DNA of 6,573 nucleotides, taken from positions 1 to 6,573 of the forward strand of contig JAFAWN010000430.1 in the NCBI GenBank assembly GCA_019241735.1, written 5' to 3'. The position numbers were made by a program, and so were the translations under genes. The DNA comes from Terriglobales bacterium (GTDB lineage: Bacteria; Acidobacteriota; Terriglobia; Terriglobales; Acidobacteriaceae). This document shows positions 1 through 5,513 of this stretch, piece after piece; position 1 is the stretch's first letter, and every line of letters begins with the position of its first letter. The notes beneath the pieces are model-generated. The model was not told where the DNA came from. It made no database searches and worked only from the letters and a program-made list of their open reading frames with translations.

Positions 1-770
1 TGAATGGCGTCTACCTCGCCCTACATGCCAAGACTTTGAAAGACTTGCTGGCCTGCGTGCACGATATCCCGATACACGGGTTGTCGATAACCATGCCGTA
101 TAAGCAGGCGATCCTGAAGCATCTCGACAATACCGACTCGCACACTACGAAGATTGAAGCTTGCAACACGGTGGTGAGGGCTCAGGATGGGAAATTATAC
201 GGTTTCAATACTGACACCGCGGGCATTGTGCGCCCTCTCGAGCGGCGGATGACGCTGGAGAAAGCGAAAATTCTTGTAATTGGCGCGGGCGGAGCGGCCC
301 GGGCGGCGGTTTTCGGGCTTAAAGAGCGTGGCGCTGAAGTTTATATCCTGAACCGCAACCTCGAGGCGGCGAAGAAACTTGGGCGGCAGGCGCGCGCGCG
401 AACCGTGAAGCGGACTGATCTGAAGAAAATGGCGTTCGACGTCATCATCAATGCGACGCCGGTGGGGATGGGGAACTCGCGGGAGAGTCCGCTGAAAGCC
501 GACGAGATTAGCGCGAAATACGTTTTCGACATGGTCTACGATCCGCCTGAAACCCGGCTGCTCAAGATGGCCAGAGAGCGGGGGGCGGAGATCATCACGG
601 GCAGTGAGATGTTTGTTCACCAGGCAGCCCGCCAGTTCGAAATCTGGACGGGAAAGCCGGCGCCTTGGGACGACATGCTGAAGGTGGTCACGCTGGCGCT
701 GCAGGAGCGGGCAGCTAGCGAGGCCGGTAAGAACTCCGGTGGGAATGGCGCGAAAAGGCGGGCTTCGTAG
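1..770 (+). CDS. aroE: Shikimate dehydrogenase, 5'-truncated by the window edge
   Basis: Catalyses NADPH-dependent reduction of 3-dehydroshikimate to shikimate in the cytoplasmic aromatic amino-acid (chorismate) pathway. The reading frame is open from base 3 and begins NGVYLALHAKTL, so the true start lies upstream. Visible family landmarks are the substrate-site motif SITMPYK with the catalytic Lys at 102-104, EACNTVV, GFNTD with the catalytic Asp at 213-215, the dinucleotide loop GAGGAARAA from 282, NRN at 351 (the Arg fits NADP preference), NATPVGM from 450, and the C-terminal GSEMFVHQAARQFEIWTG. Compared with E. coli AroE, about 30 N-terminal residues are missing, including the shikimate-binding Ser-x-Ser segment. 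In Acidobacteria this domain is often fused behind a type I 3-dehydroquinate dehydratase; whether that holds here cannot be seen. The last ~20 residues are a low-complexity basic tail beyond the normal fold. Family identity is very secure. Confidence 0.96.
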   Translation, partial: NGVYLALHAKTLKDLLACVHDIPIHGLSITMPYKQAILKHLDNTDSHTTKIEACNTVVRAQDGKLYGFNTDTAGIVRPLERRMTLEKAKILVIGAGGAARAAVFGLKERGAEVYILNRNLEAAKKLGRQARARTVKRTDLKKMAFDVIINATPVGMGNSRESPLKADEISAKYVFDMVYDPPETRLLKMARERGAEIITGSEMFVHQAARQFEIWTGKPAPWDDMLKVVTLALQERAASEAGKNSGGNGAKRRAS

Positions 771-796
771 CCAACGGGTGGATTTGCCGGAATCTA

Positions 797-816
797 CCGC
801 CTGCAGGGCAAGGCGG
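797..816 (+). other. GC-rich stem-loop after aroE
   Basis: CCGCCT (797-802) and AGGCGG (811-816) form a perfect 6-bp stem around an 8-nt loop, 26 bases past the aroE stop. No T-run follows, so it is not a standard intrinsic terminator. It may stabilise the mRNA 3' end or mark a Rho-type ending. Confidence 0.4.
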
Positions 817-879
817 GGACGATCCTTACTTCCGCAAATCTCAAGTTGAAATTAAGCGATGGCTGATGCCACGAAATAG

Positions 880-908
880 TTGCATTTTTTCTTGACCATG
901 ATTACTAT
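880..908 (+). promoter_or_regulatory. Candidate sigma70-type promoter for the gvpL/F gene
   Basis: TTGCAT (880-885) and TACTAT (903-908) are separated by exactly 17 bases. Each matches the -35/-10 consensus at four of six positions. Transcription would begin near 915 and leave a leader of about 120 nt before the ATG at 1038. The -10 overlaps the 893-913 dyad, which is the usual geometry for repressor control. Confidence 0.45.
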
Positions 909-913
909 GGTCA
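893..913. promoter_or_regulatory. Perfect 7-7-7 dyad, likely operator
   Basis: TGACCAT (893-899) and ATGGTCA (907-913) are exact reverse complements around the 7-base spacer GATTACT. The dyad covers the putative -10 of the gvpL/F promoter. Symmetry and placement suggest a site for a dimeric regulator. I do not recognise it as a named operator, and no regulator gene is present in the window. Confidence 0.5.
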
Positions 914-992
914 CTGGCCGCTGAAAAGGCGTCCGATCCCAGTTTCACTGCCCGTTCTTCCTGGTTCAAGAGCCGTTGTGGATTTTTTAATG

Positions 993-1020
993 TTTGGGAC
1001 CGCTTGAAGCTGGCCCCAAA
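993..1020 (+). promoter_or_regulatory. Leader hairpin immediately upstream of the gvpL/F ribosome binding site
   Basis: TTTGGG (993-998) pairs with CCCAAA (1015-1020). After an A/C mismatch, CC (1000-1001) pairs with GG (1012-1013). After a bulged T, GC (1002-1003) pairs with GC (1009-1010), leaving the loop TTGAA. The 10-bp stem ends 8 bases before the GGAG at 1029-1032. There is no T-run after it, so it is not a terminator. It could modulate translation initiation or message stability. Confidence 0.4.
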
Positions 1021-1037
1021 TGCGTTCCGGAGCCCCC

Positions 1038-1787
1038 ATGTCTTGGTACGCGTACTGCCTCACCGAGTTAAAGGCCCAGCAAAATGGTACTCGCACACGC
1101 CGCCCCTTCTTAATGGAGGGCATTCAGGGCGTGAATGGTTCGCCTGTGATGAGCTATCCCAGCGGCGAATTTGCCGTAATCGTCAGCGAGTATGACCGCG
1201 GCCGGGATGCGGGCAAGCTGGATGAAAAGGCAGTGCTCGACCACGCCCATGTGGTCAGTGTCTCTTTCCGCCACGGTACGGTGCTTCCCTTCCGCTTTGG
1301 CACGATATTCGATAGCGACGAAGCTTTGTGCCAGGCGGTGCGCGCCAACCGGCGGGCCTTCGGACAGAGCGTGGCCAGGTTGCGCGGCAAAGCAGAGATG
1401 CACCTCAAGGTCCTGGTTAAGGGCGCAGGGTCGCTGCAGGGGGCAGTGGAAGACGTCCGTCTGCCTGATACCGTTGGCGGAGAATATCTGATAAAGCTCC
1501 GGGAAAAAGCATCGCGGGACCGGGAGCGTCAGACCAAGGCACGGGCCCTCTCCGTCCAAGTGCACAAGCTTTTCAATCCACTGGAAGAAGAGGTCAGCTG
1601 CAAGCGAGTGAGCTCCGATGGAATGCTGATCGACATCGCGCATCTCATTGACTCAAAATCTGTGGAAAAGTATCAAAACCGGTATACCAGCGCCGCCAAG
1701 CAGCTGAAGAATTGCGAATTGCTGATCAGCGGGCCTTGGCCGCCTTATCACTTCCTGCCTGGGAAACTGCGAACCGTGGCTGCCTGA
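1038..1787 (+). CDS. GvpL/GvpF-family gas vesicle protein (orphan)
   Basis: A soluble 249-aa protein of the GvpL/GvpF family, whose members take part in gas vesicle assembly (GvpF contacts the shell protein GvpA). Supporting features in order are an N-terminal strand MSWYAYCL, a central HAHVVSVSFRHGTVLPFRFGTIF block (VLPFRFGTIF at residues 82-91), the LRGKAEMHLKV segment (115-125), a charged helical stretch around 150-175, and the terminal GPWPPYHF signature (232-239). Length is normal for the family. I prefer the ATG at 1038 because GGAG (1029-1032) lies 5 bases upstream and family members start close to the YaYg-like strand; the ATG at 1020 has no ribosome binding site and lies in a hairpin. 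No gvpA, gvpN, gvpK or other gas vesicle gene is nearby. Single GvpL/F genes are known in non-floating soil bacteria, and their role there is unknown to me. Family call strong, function open. Confidence 0.9.
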   Translation: MSWYAYCLTELKAQQNGTRTRRPFLMEGIQGVNGSPVMSYPSGEFAVIVSEYDRGRDAGKLDEKAVLDHAHVVSVSFRHGTVLPFRFGTIFDSDEALCQAVRANRRAFGQSVARLRGKAEMHLKVLVKGAGSLQGAVEDVRLPDTVGGEYLIKLREKASRDRERQTKARALSVQVHKLFNPLEEEVSCKRVSSDGMLIDIAHLIDSKSVEKYQNRYTSAAKQLKNCELLISGPWPPYHFLPGKLRTVAA

Positions 1788-1834
1788 ACTCCTAACTGAT
1801 GGAAGGCTTTTGGTTCTTCCCCACAAATCTTGCT

Positions 1835-1851
1835 CGGCTCATCCGGAGCCG
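1835..1851 (+). other. Stem-loop downstream of gvpL/F
   Basis: CGGCTC (1835-1840) and GAGCCG (1846-1851) form a perfect 6-bp stem with loop ATCCG. A weaker GGAAG/CTTCC pair lies just before it at 1801-1820. No T-run follows either, so a terminator role after gvpL/F is possible but unproven. Confidence 0.3.
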
Positions 1852-1901
1852 GTAGTGGCTTCCTGGGGATACTCTGTCGTGTGCAGCTTTATGCATTCCT
1901 A

Positions 1902-1922
1902 GACCAGCTAAATAGCATGGTC
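1902..1922. repeat. Inverted repeat with GACCA/TGGTC arms
   Basis: GACCA (1902-1906) and TGGTC (1918-1922) flank an inner GCTA/TAGC pair, with one unpaired A at 1917. The outer arms match those of the 893-913 dyad on the other side of gvpL/F, although the spacing is 2 bases longer. No promoter of note overlaps it. Confidence 0.3.
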
Positions 1923-2020
1923 GGCCTCCATGAGGACTTACGAGTCGCGTTAAGTGACTGGGGGCAAAGGTCTTGATGGAGTACGAGTACGTTGCGAAGT
2001 AGGCCTAATTTTGGCTGCAC

Positions 2021-2197
2021 AAATGCACCTTGTCAGGGCAATAAAAAGAGGCCAACGAAGAACAATCTTCGTTCCTTCTATTGGACCTGACCGAGCCGTC
2101 CCGCTTGCGGGGCGGTGCCTTTCACAAATCTTCATAGATTTTCCTTCCACCACTCCCGCCTCTTTTGGATAACGGCCCCAGAAATGGGGCCTTTATT
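2021..2197 (+). ncRNA. Putative structured RNA ending at an intrinsic terminator
   Basis: I do not recognise a known RNA family. A long hairpin spans 2032-2091: GTCAGG/CCTGAC (2032-2037 with 2086-2091), CAAT/ATTG (2039-2042 with 2080-2083), AGAGG with CC-T-TCT (2047-2051 with 2074-2079), and an uninterrupted AACGAAGA/TCTTCGTT apical stem (2054-2061 with 2066-2073) closed by ACAA, about 23 pairs in all. A second hairpin at 2096-2115 has 8 pairs and a CUUG loop. GCACC (2025-2029) can pair with GGTGC (2114-2118), extended by AAA/TTT (2021-2023 with 2120-2122), making a three-way junction if the second hairpin gives up its outer two pairs. A clear terminator closes the unit. The 5' end is unknown and no strong promoter was found upstream. 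It could be an independent small RNA, the 3' part of the gvpL/F transcript, or a leader element. Confidence 0.5.
2174..2197 (+). terminator. Intrinsic terminator with GAAA tetraloop
   Basis: GGCCCCA (2174-2180) and TGGGGCC (2185-2191) form a perfect 7-bp, very GC-rich stem capped by a GAAA (GNRA-type) loop and followed by TTTATT. The T-rich tail is only on the + side, so it ends rightward transcription from the gvpL/F or structured-RNA region, well before dksA. Confidence 0.8.
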
Positions 2198-2298
2198 CTC
2201 GCGCCCTGACAGGCATGAGGTCCTTCGACAAGCGCTGCTTTGCGACGAGCTTCCGCCGGGCTAGGTATTGAGCACACTTAAGGCGGTTAGGAGATGCG

Positions 2299-2433
2299 AT
2301 GCATTTACCCCAACATATCCCTGTGCAAAGCGGGGGCGAATCGCCGTGGCCGGTTGACGCATCTTATTTTGGACGCATATCATCTTCGCCTCGCCCACGA
2401 GTCGAAAATTACCGCGGAAGTGGGCAGAATTGA
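2299..2433 (+). CDS. Possible 44-residue leader ORF before dksA
   Basis: An ATG at 2299 follows AGGAG (2289-2293) at an ideal 5-base spacing and opens a 44-codon frame starting MHLPQHIPVQ and ending RGSGQN. The TGA at 2431-2433 lies 6 bases before the dksA ATG and in the same frame. The peptide resembles no family I know, and its composition (Ser, Pro, Gly, Arg) gives no sign of selection. The predicted dksA promoter at 2354-2383 lies inside it, so the ORF could be translated only from an upstream promoter. It may be chance, or a leader coupled to dksA. Confidence 0.25.
   Translation: MHLPQHIPVQSGGESPWPVDASYFGRISSSPRPRVENYRGSGQN
2354..2383 (+). promoter_or_regulatory. Candidate sigma70-type promoter of dksA
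   Basis: TTGACG (2354-2359; five of six) and TATCAT (2378-2383; five of six) are separated by 18 bases. Transcription would start near 2390, giving a leader of about 50 nt before the ATG at 2440. Confidence 0.6.
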
Positions 2434-2439
2434 TTATCC

Positions 2440-2808
2440 ATGGATAAGAAGAAACTCGATCACTTTAAAAAGCGGCTGGAAACGCGGCAACAGGAGTTGC
2501 GACGCACCGTCTCCCGTATCGAACAGGACGGGCGTACGGTAGATGAGGATTCGGCGCAGGACATCGCCGACCGTGCTGCCAGCTCCTATACCAAGGAATT
2601 TTTGTTCCACCAAAGCAACAACGACCGCCAGCTTATACAGATGGTCGAGAAAGCCCTGCTACGGATCCGCGAAGGCACGTTCGGAGAGTGCATCTCCTGC
2701 GGCAAGGAAATCAACGCTAAACGCCTGGAGGCCGTTCCCTGGACCCGCCACTGTATTGAATGCCAGGAAAAGCTGGAGCAGGGACTGTTGGAGGAAACGC
2801 CGAAGTAG
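2440..2808 (+). CDS. dksA: DksA/TraR-family zinc-finger transcription regulator
   Basis: A 122-aa RNA-polymerase-binding regulator. Family members insert a coiled coil into the secondary channel and, with ppGpp, adjust initiation at rRNA and amino-acid promoters in stringent control. Residues 1-35 and 50-78 form the two helices of the coiled coil. The tip carries D41-I-A-D44-R-A46, matching the DxxDxA motif needed for E. coli DksA activity. A C4 zinc finger follows: C84, C87, C105, C108. It is shorter than E. coli DksA (151 aa), lacking the N-terminal extension, as in many non-proteobacterial members. The start is fixed by an in-frame TGA at 2431-2433, two codons upstream; the ribosome binding site is weak (GGAAG lies more than 20 bases away). 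It has its own promoter and no sign of cotranscription with gvpL/F. The tip motif argues for DksA rather than a non-functional TraR-like paralogue. Confidence 0.92.
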   Translation: MDKKKLDHFKKRLETRQQELRRTVSRIEQDGRTVDEDSAQDIADRAASSYTKEFLFHQSNNDRQLIQMVEKALLRIREGTFGECISCGKEINAKRLEAVPWTRHCIECQEKLEQGLLEETPK

Positions 2809-2822
2809 CCGCGCCCGCCCTT

Positions 2823-2852
2823 TTGACGCTTTTATTTTCTGCCTGTTAGACT
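2823..2852 (+). promoter_or_regulatory. Candidate promoter for the TPR gene
   Basis: TTGACG (2823-2828) and TAGACT (2847-2852) are 18 bases apart. TG at 2844-2845 gives an extended -10 (TGT-TAGACT). Predicted start near 2859, a leader of about 40 nt. dksA readthrough is still possible because no terminator separates the two genes. Confidence 0.45.
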
Positions 2853-2898
2853 CAAATACATTGCCATTCCGTAGGCGTAGGGTTTAGAAGGGAAGTCC

Positions 2899-3624
2899 GT
2901 GCGCGCACAAACCCGTCATCAGCTAAAACAAGACAAATTCAGCCGCGTGACCCTGGATGCAGCCGGGGCCACTGTCCACTGGTCGGCCGAGCACAAGAGC
3001 AGAATTCTAATCGGTGCCGGAATTTGCCTGGTGATCGCGGCAGCGGTTCTCGGCGCCTGGTATCACATCAACCAGCAGGACCTGCGAGCCAGCGCGGATC
3101 TCAATCAGGCGGTTCGAGTATTAAATACCCCGATTCGCCCCGAGGGCATGCCGGCGCAGCCGGACGACCCCAGCTTTGCCTCCGCGAAGGAGCGCGCCAC
3201 CGAGGCACAGAAGAAATTGCAGGCAATCATTCAACAATACCCACATACGCGCTCGGCCGAGATAGCCCACTACCTTGACGCCCTGACCGATAGCCAGCTG
3301 GGCGACAATGCGACCGCAGAACGAGAACTTAAGGCAGTCGCGGGCTACCACAATTCGGACATTTCTTCTCTGGCGCAGTTTGCATTGGCCGCGCTATACC
3401 GGAACAATAACCGGTATCAGGAAGCGATCGAAATCTACAAGAAGCTGATCGACAAGCCTACAAATGCGGTCGGCAAAGTGACGTCAGAAGTGGAATTGGC
3501 CGCAACCTACGCAGCCCAGCAGCAACCTACAGAAGCCAGAAAACTATACGAGCAGATTCAGAAGGAAAATCCGTCCGGCCCAGCGGCGCAGCTGGCTTCG
3601 GCAAAACTACAAGAGCTGAAGTAA
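2899..3624 (+). CDS. Single-pass membrane protein with TPR repeats (YfgM-like)
   Basis: A 241-aa protein with a basic cytoplasmic N-terminus (about 35 residues, HQLKQDKFSRVT), one hydrophobic membrane span at about 36-57, and a helical exported domain. Its last ~150 residues read as tetratricopeptide-like helix pairs: about 119-150, 155-187 (clearest, AALYRNNNRYQEAIEIYKKL) and 196-241. This layout matches the YfgM/TPR_21 type, in E. coli an ancillary SecYEG-associated protein that recruits periplasmic chaperones. Equivalence is inferred from architecture only. The start is GTG at 2899 with a purine-rich AAGGGAAG (2888-2895) 3 bases upstream; no better ATG precedes the conserved HQLKQDKF segment. 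The gene is convergent with the glycosyltransferase, 55 bases between the stops. The repeats are protein-binding, so the partner cannot be deduced. Confidence 0.8.
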   Translation: MRAQTRHQLKQDKFSRVTLDAAGATVHWSAEHKSRILIGAGICLVIAAAVLGAWYHINQQDLRASADLNQAVRVLNTPIRPEGMPAQPDDPSFASAKERATEAQKKLQAIIQQYPHTRSAEIAHYLDALTDSQLGDNATAERELKAVAGYHNSDISSLAQFALAALYRNNNRYQEAIEIYKKLIDKPTNAVGKVTSEVELAATYAAQQQPTEARKLYEQIQKENPSGPAAQLASAKLQELK

Positions 3625-3679
3625 TCTCCGCAAGGCGAGAATTCCCATCGGCGCCGCCTGTTTCGTAATAAACAAAGTG

Positions 3680-5308
3680 CTAATGCGAAGATGTGCGCGT
3701 GGCGTCTATGCTGAAAATTTGAATGTTGCTCCCGAAGGGCTGCGCTTCGAGGTCAGCACCCGGCACTGAGTCCTGAATTTCTGCCGGCAGATGAGTAACA
3801 ATCCCCCACCCTGCCTGCACCACCCACACTCTTGCTTTGGGCGCAATTTCCGGATTGCTGATCCATGCATTCCATTTGGTCAGGAAATTATTGCGGTCGA
3901 AAAGCCAGACGTCCGGTGTCGTGGAGATAACGCGAAATTGTCCACAAGGGACAGCCGCCAACCTTGAGGCCGGATAATCCACGTAAACGGGCGGCGCATG
4001 GCATAGGTAGTGACCGAGTTCGAGAGTGCTTTCATAGTCCACCAGGATCGCATCGCCAGGTGAAACGTGCTGGTATAGGAAATTAATCCCGGCCTGCATT
4101 TGGCCCAGGCGTTGGTCGCGGCGTTGCATATGCGGCGCCGAGGGGAACCCGCGCGCGGTGGTGAACAGCACTATCGCCAGGATAACGGCCAGGGCGCGAG
4201 TTGCGTAGTTCCGGGCAATCCGGAACAGCGGGATACAGACGCCGATTATGCCGAACATCACCAGGTACGCGCAATGGCGGGTCCCGCCGTACGGATACTT
4301 GTCGGCGATGGCGGCCGCGCAACCTATGGCGAAAGGGAGCGTAAGCAGGACGATCAGCTGAAGTGGGGTCGCGGTCCGGCGCGCAGATGGCAGCGAACGT
4401 TCTTTCAGGGCGAAAACAAGGCCGGCGATAAATACTACGCCAATGACGTCGCCCAGAGCGCGATGGCCAACCAGAAACTGGAAGAACCCAAAGGAGCGGG
4501 CAAAGATGAAGTGGGCGACATTGTCCCCGGGATTGAAGTAGTAGTTGTGAAGATAGGAATTACGCATCCACCCGTTCAGCGCTTTGTCGGTGGGGCTGGA
4601 GGAGAGCTGGGAAAGGTGAGAGAAGTAAAAGAACCCCGCCAGAGCCAGCGCCACCGCCTGGCCGCCTGCCCAGCCGGCGACAAATCGGAGGGAAGTACGG
4701 CGCATGATGATGCAGAGAACTACGTAGCCCGCGCTCGCCGCCATAAAGAAGATTGCTGAATAATGCGACGCCAGGCCAAAGCACAGGCAAAGTGCGGAAG
4801 CCAGGGCCAGCAATGCCGAATCCCGGACGAGGGCGAGTTCCAGGAGATAAGCCGCGCCGCTGAGAAAGAAAAGCATCAGCGAATATTGGCGCACCTCGGC
4901 CGAAAGGGAAATTATTGGCGGAAGAAAGGCGATTAAAAGCAGTCCGCACAAGGCCACGACCGGGCCGCGAACTGTTTTGACCCAACGATAGAACAACCAG
5001 CAGGTTCCAGTCGCAGCCAGCACGGAGGGAAGCCGAAGTATCCATTCTGCGGTGCCTAGCCGGCGCAAGAAATACAGCACGAAGATCAGCAGCGGAGGAT
5101 GAGAGGAAGTAAGACTCGCCTGGTAGGCCAGACGAAGTGAAGTTTGATTTGAGAGAAGGAAATGCAGTGCCTCATCTGGATTGAGAAATGTGCCGGAGGC
5201 CTCCCGCAGACGCAGCAGGAAGCCAAGCGTCACTACCAATGCGGCGAAAAGTTCGGAGTGCTCGAGCAGCCAGCGCTCGACCGATGCTTCCATTTCTGCT
5301 CTTGGCAT
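3680..5308 (-). CDS. Polytopic GT39-like membrane glycosyltransferase
   Basis: A 542-aa integral membrane protein of the GT-C, ArnT/PMT-like superfamily, whose members use polyprenyl-phosphate sugars to glycosylate proteins or lipids on the outer face of the inner membrane. Evidence: TM1 at about 19-34, then the first outer loop with NPDEALHF (D45-E46, the position of the conserved catalytic acidic residue), HPPL at 70-73, RLPSVLAATG at 92-101, SAEVRQYS at 136-143 (the E-x-R-x-Y pattern typical of the family), several more spans, a YGGTRH loop in the second half, and a soluble C-terminal domain of about 150 residues. Sugar and acceptor cannot be told. The ATG at 5308 gives the longest frame; ATG at 5293 (residue 6) is an alternative and neither has a strong ribosome binding site. 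On this strand TAAAAT (complement of 5329-5334) could be a -10. No neighbouring polysaccharide genes, so it is an isolated enzyme here. Confidence 0.82.
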   Translation of the reverse strand: MPRAEMEASVERWLLEHSELFAALVVTLGFLLRLREASGTFLNPDEALHFLLSNQTSLRLAYQASLTSSHPPLLIFVLYFLRRLGTAEWILRLPSVLAATGTCWLFYRWVKTVRGPVVALCGLLLIAFLPPIISLSAEVRQYSLMLFFLSGAAYLLELALVRDSALLALASALCLCFGLASHYSAIFFMAASAGYVVLCIIMRRTSLRFVAGWAGGQAVALALAGFFYFSHLSQLSSSPTDKALNGWMRNSYLHNYYFNPGDNVAHFIFARSFGFFQFLVGHRALGDVIGVVFIAGLVFALKERSLPSARRTATPLQLIVLLTLPFAIGCAAAIADKYPYGGTRHCAYLVMFGIIGVCIPLFRIARNYATRALAVILAIVLFTTARGFPSAPHMQRRDQRLGQMQAGINFLYQHVSPGDAILVDYESTLELGHYLCHAPPVYVDYPASRLAAVPCGQFRVISTTPDVWLFDRNNFLTKWNAWISNPEIAPKARVWVVQAGWGIVTHLPAEIQDSVPGADLEAQPFGSNIQIFSIDATRTSSH

Positions 5309-5417
5309 ATAGGCGGAGATTGCTGGCTATTTTAGCGGCACGCGGCTTTTAGTGCGATGCGGCACTGGTATCCGCACGGCGGCCCCATAGGCAAGGCTGG
5401 CAACATGCCAACGCACA

Positions 5418-5446
5418 TTGACACTCCCATGCAAGCGTCTTATCCT
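5418..5446 (+). promoter_or_regulatory. Strong sigma70-type promoter for yceD-rpmF-plsX
   Basis: A perfect TTGACA (5418-5423) and TATCCT (5441-5446; four of six) are separated by exactly 17 bases. Transcription would start near 5453, about 60 nt before the yceD ATG. It is the best promoter match I see in the window, fitting a ribosomal-protein operon. Confidence 0.7.
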
Positions 5447-5513
5447 TACTTTGCCTGATTTTACGGCGTGCTTCCGCGGTCGTTAGCCTCGGGATTGCCA
5501 GAGTGCGGGTCCC

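Noticed and set aside
892..897. TTGACC as an alternative -35 element
   Set aside because: No acceptable -10 lies 16-18 bases downstream (the region reads TGGCCG); TTGCAT at 880 pairs better with TACTAT.
1110..1643. 177-codon - strand ORF
   Set aside because: Antisense shadow of the gvpL/F gene, whose + strand product has clear family motifs.
1950..2153. 67-codon ORF on the - strand in the same spacer
   Set aside because: No similarity or ribosome binding site; it mirrors the hairpin sequences, and the terminator has its T-run on the + strand only.
1954..2172. 72-codon + strand ORF (GTG start) ending just before the terminator
   Set aside because: No ribosome binding site, no recognisable family, and its sequence is dominated by arms of the RNA hairpins. 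Its stop next to the terminator is suggestive but not enough; I treat the region as structured RNA.
2200..2290. tRNA-like stretch upstream of dksA
   Set aside because: No cloverleaf, T-arm consensus or acceptor stem can be formed.
2294..2542. 82-codon + strand ORF overlapping the dksA start
   Set aside because: Its ATG directly abuts AGGAG with no spacing, and it runs out of frame into dksA; the ATG at 2299 fits the ribosome binding site better.
3625..3656. Possible bidirectional terminator between the convergent genes
   Set aside because: The TCTC/GAGA and CGGCGCCG palindromes are short or loop-less and lack T-runs on either strand.
4100..4759. 219-codon + strand ORF
   Set aside because: Lies inside the GT39-like gene on the other strand; its sequence is charged low-complexity shadow coding with no family resemblance.
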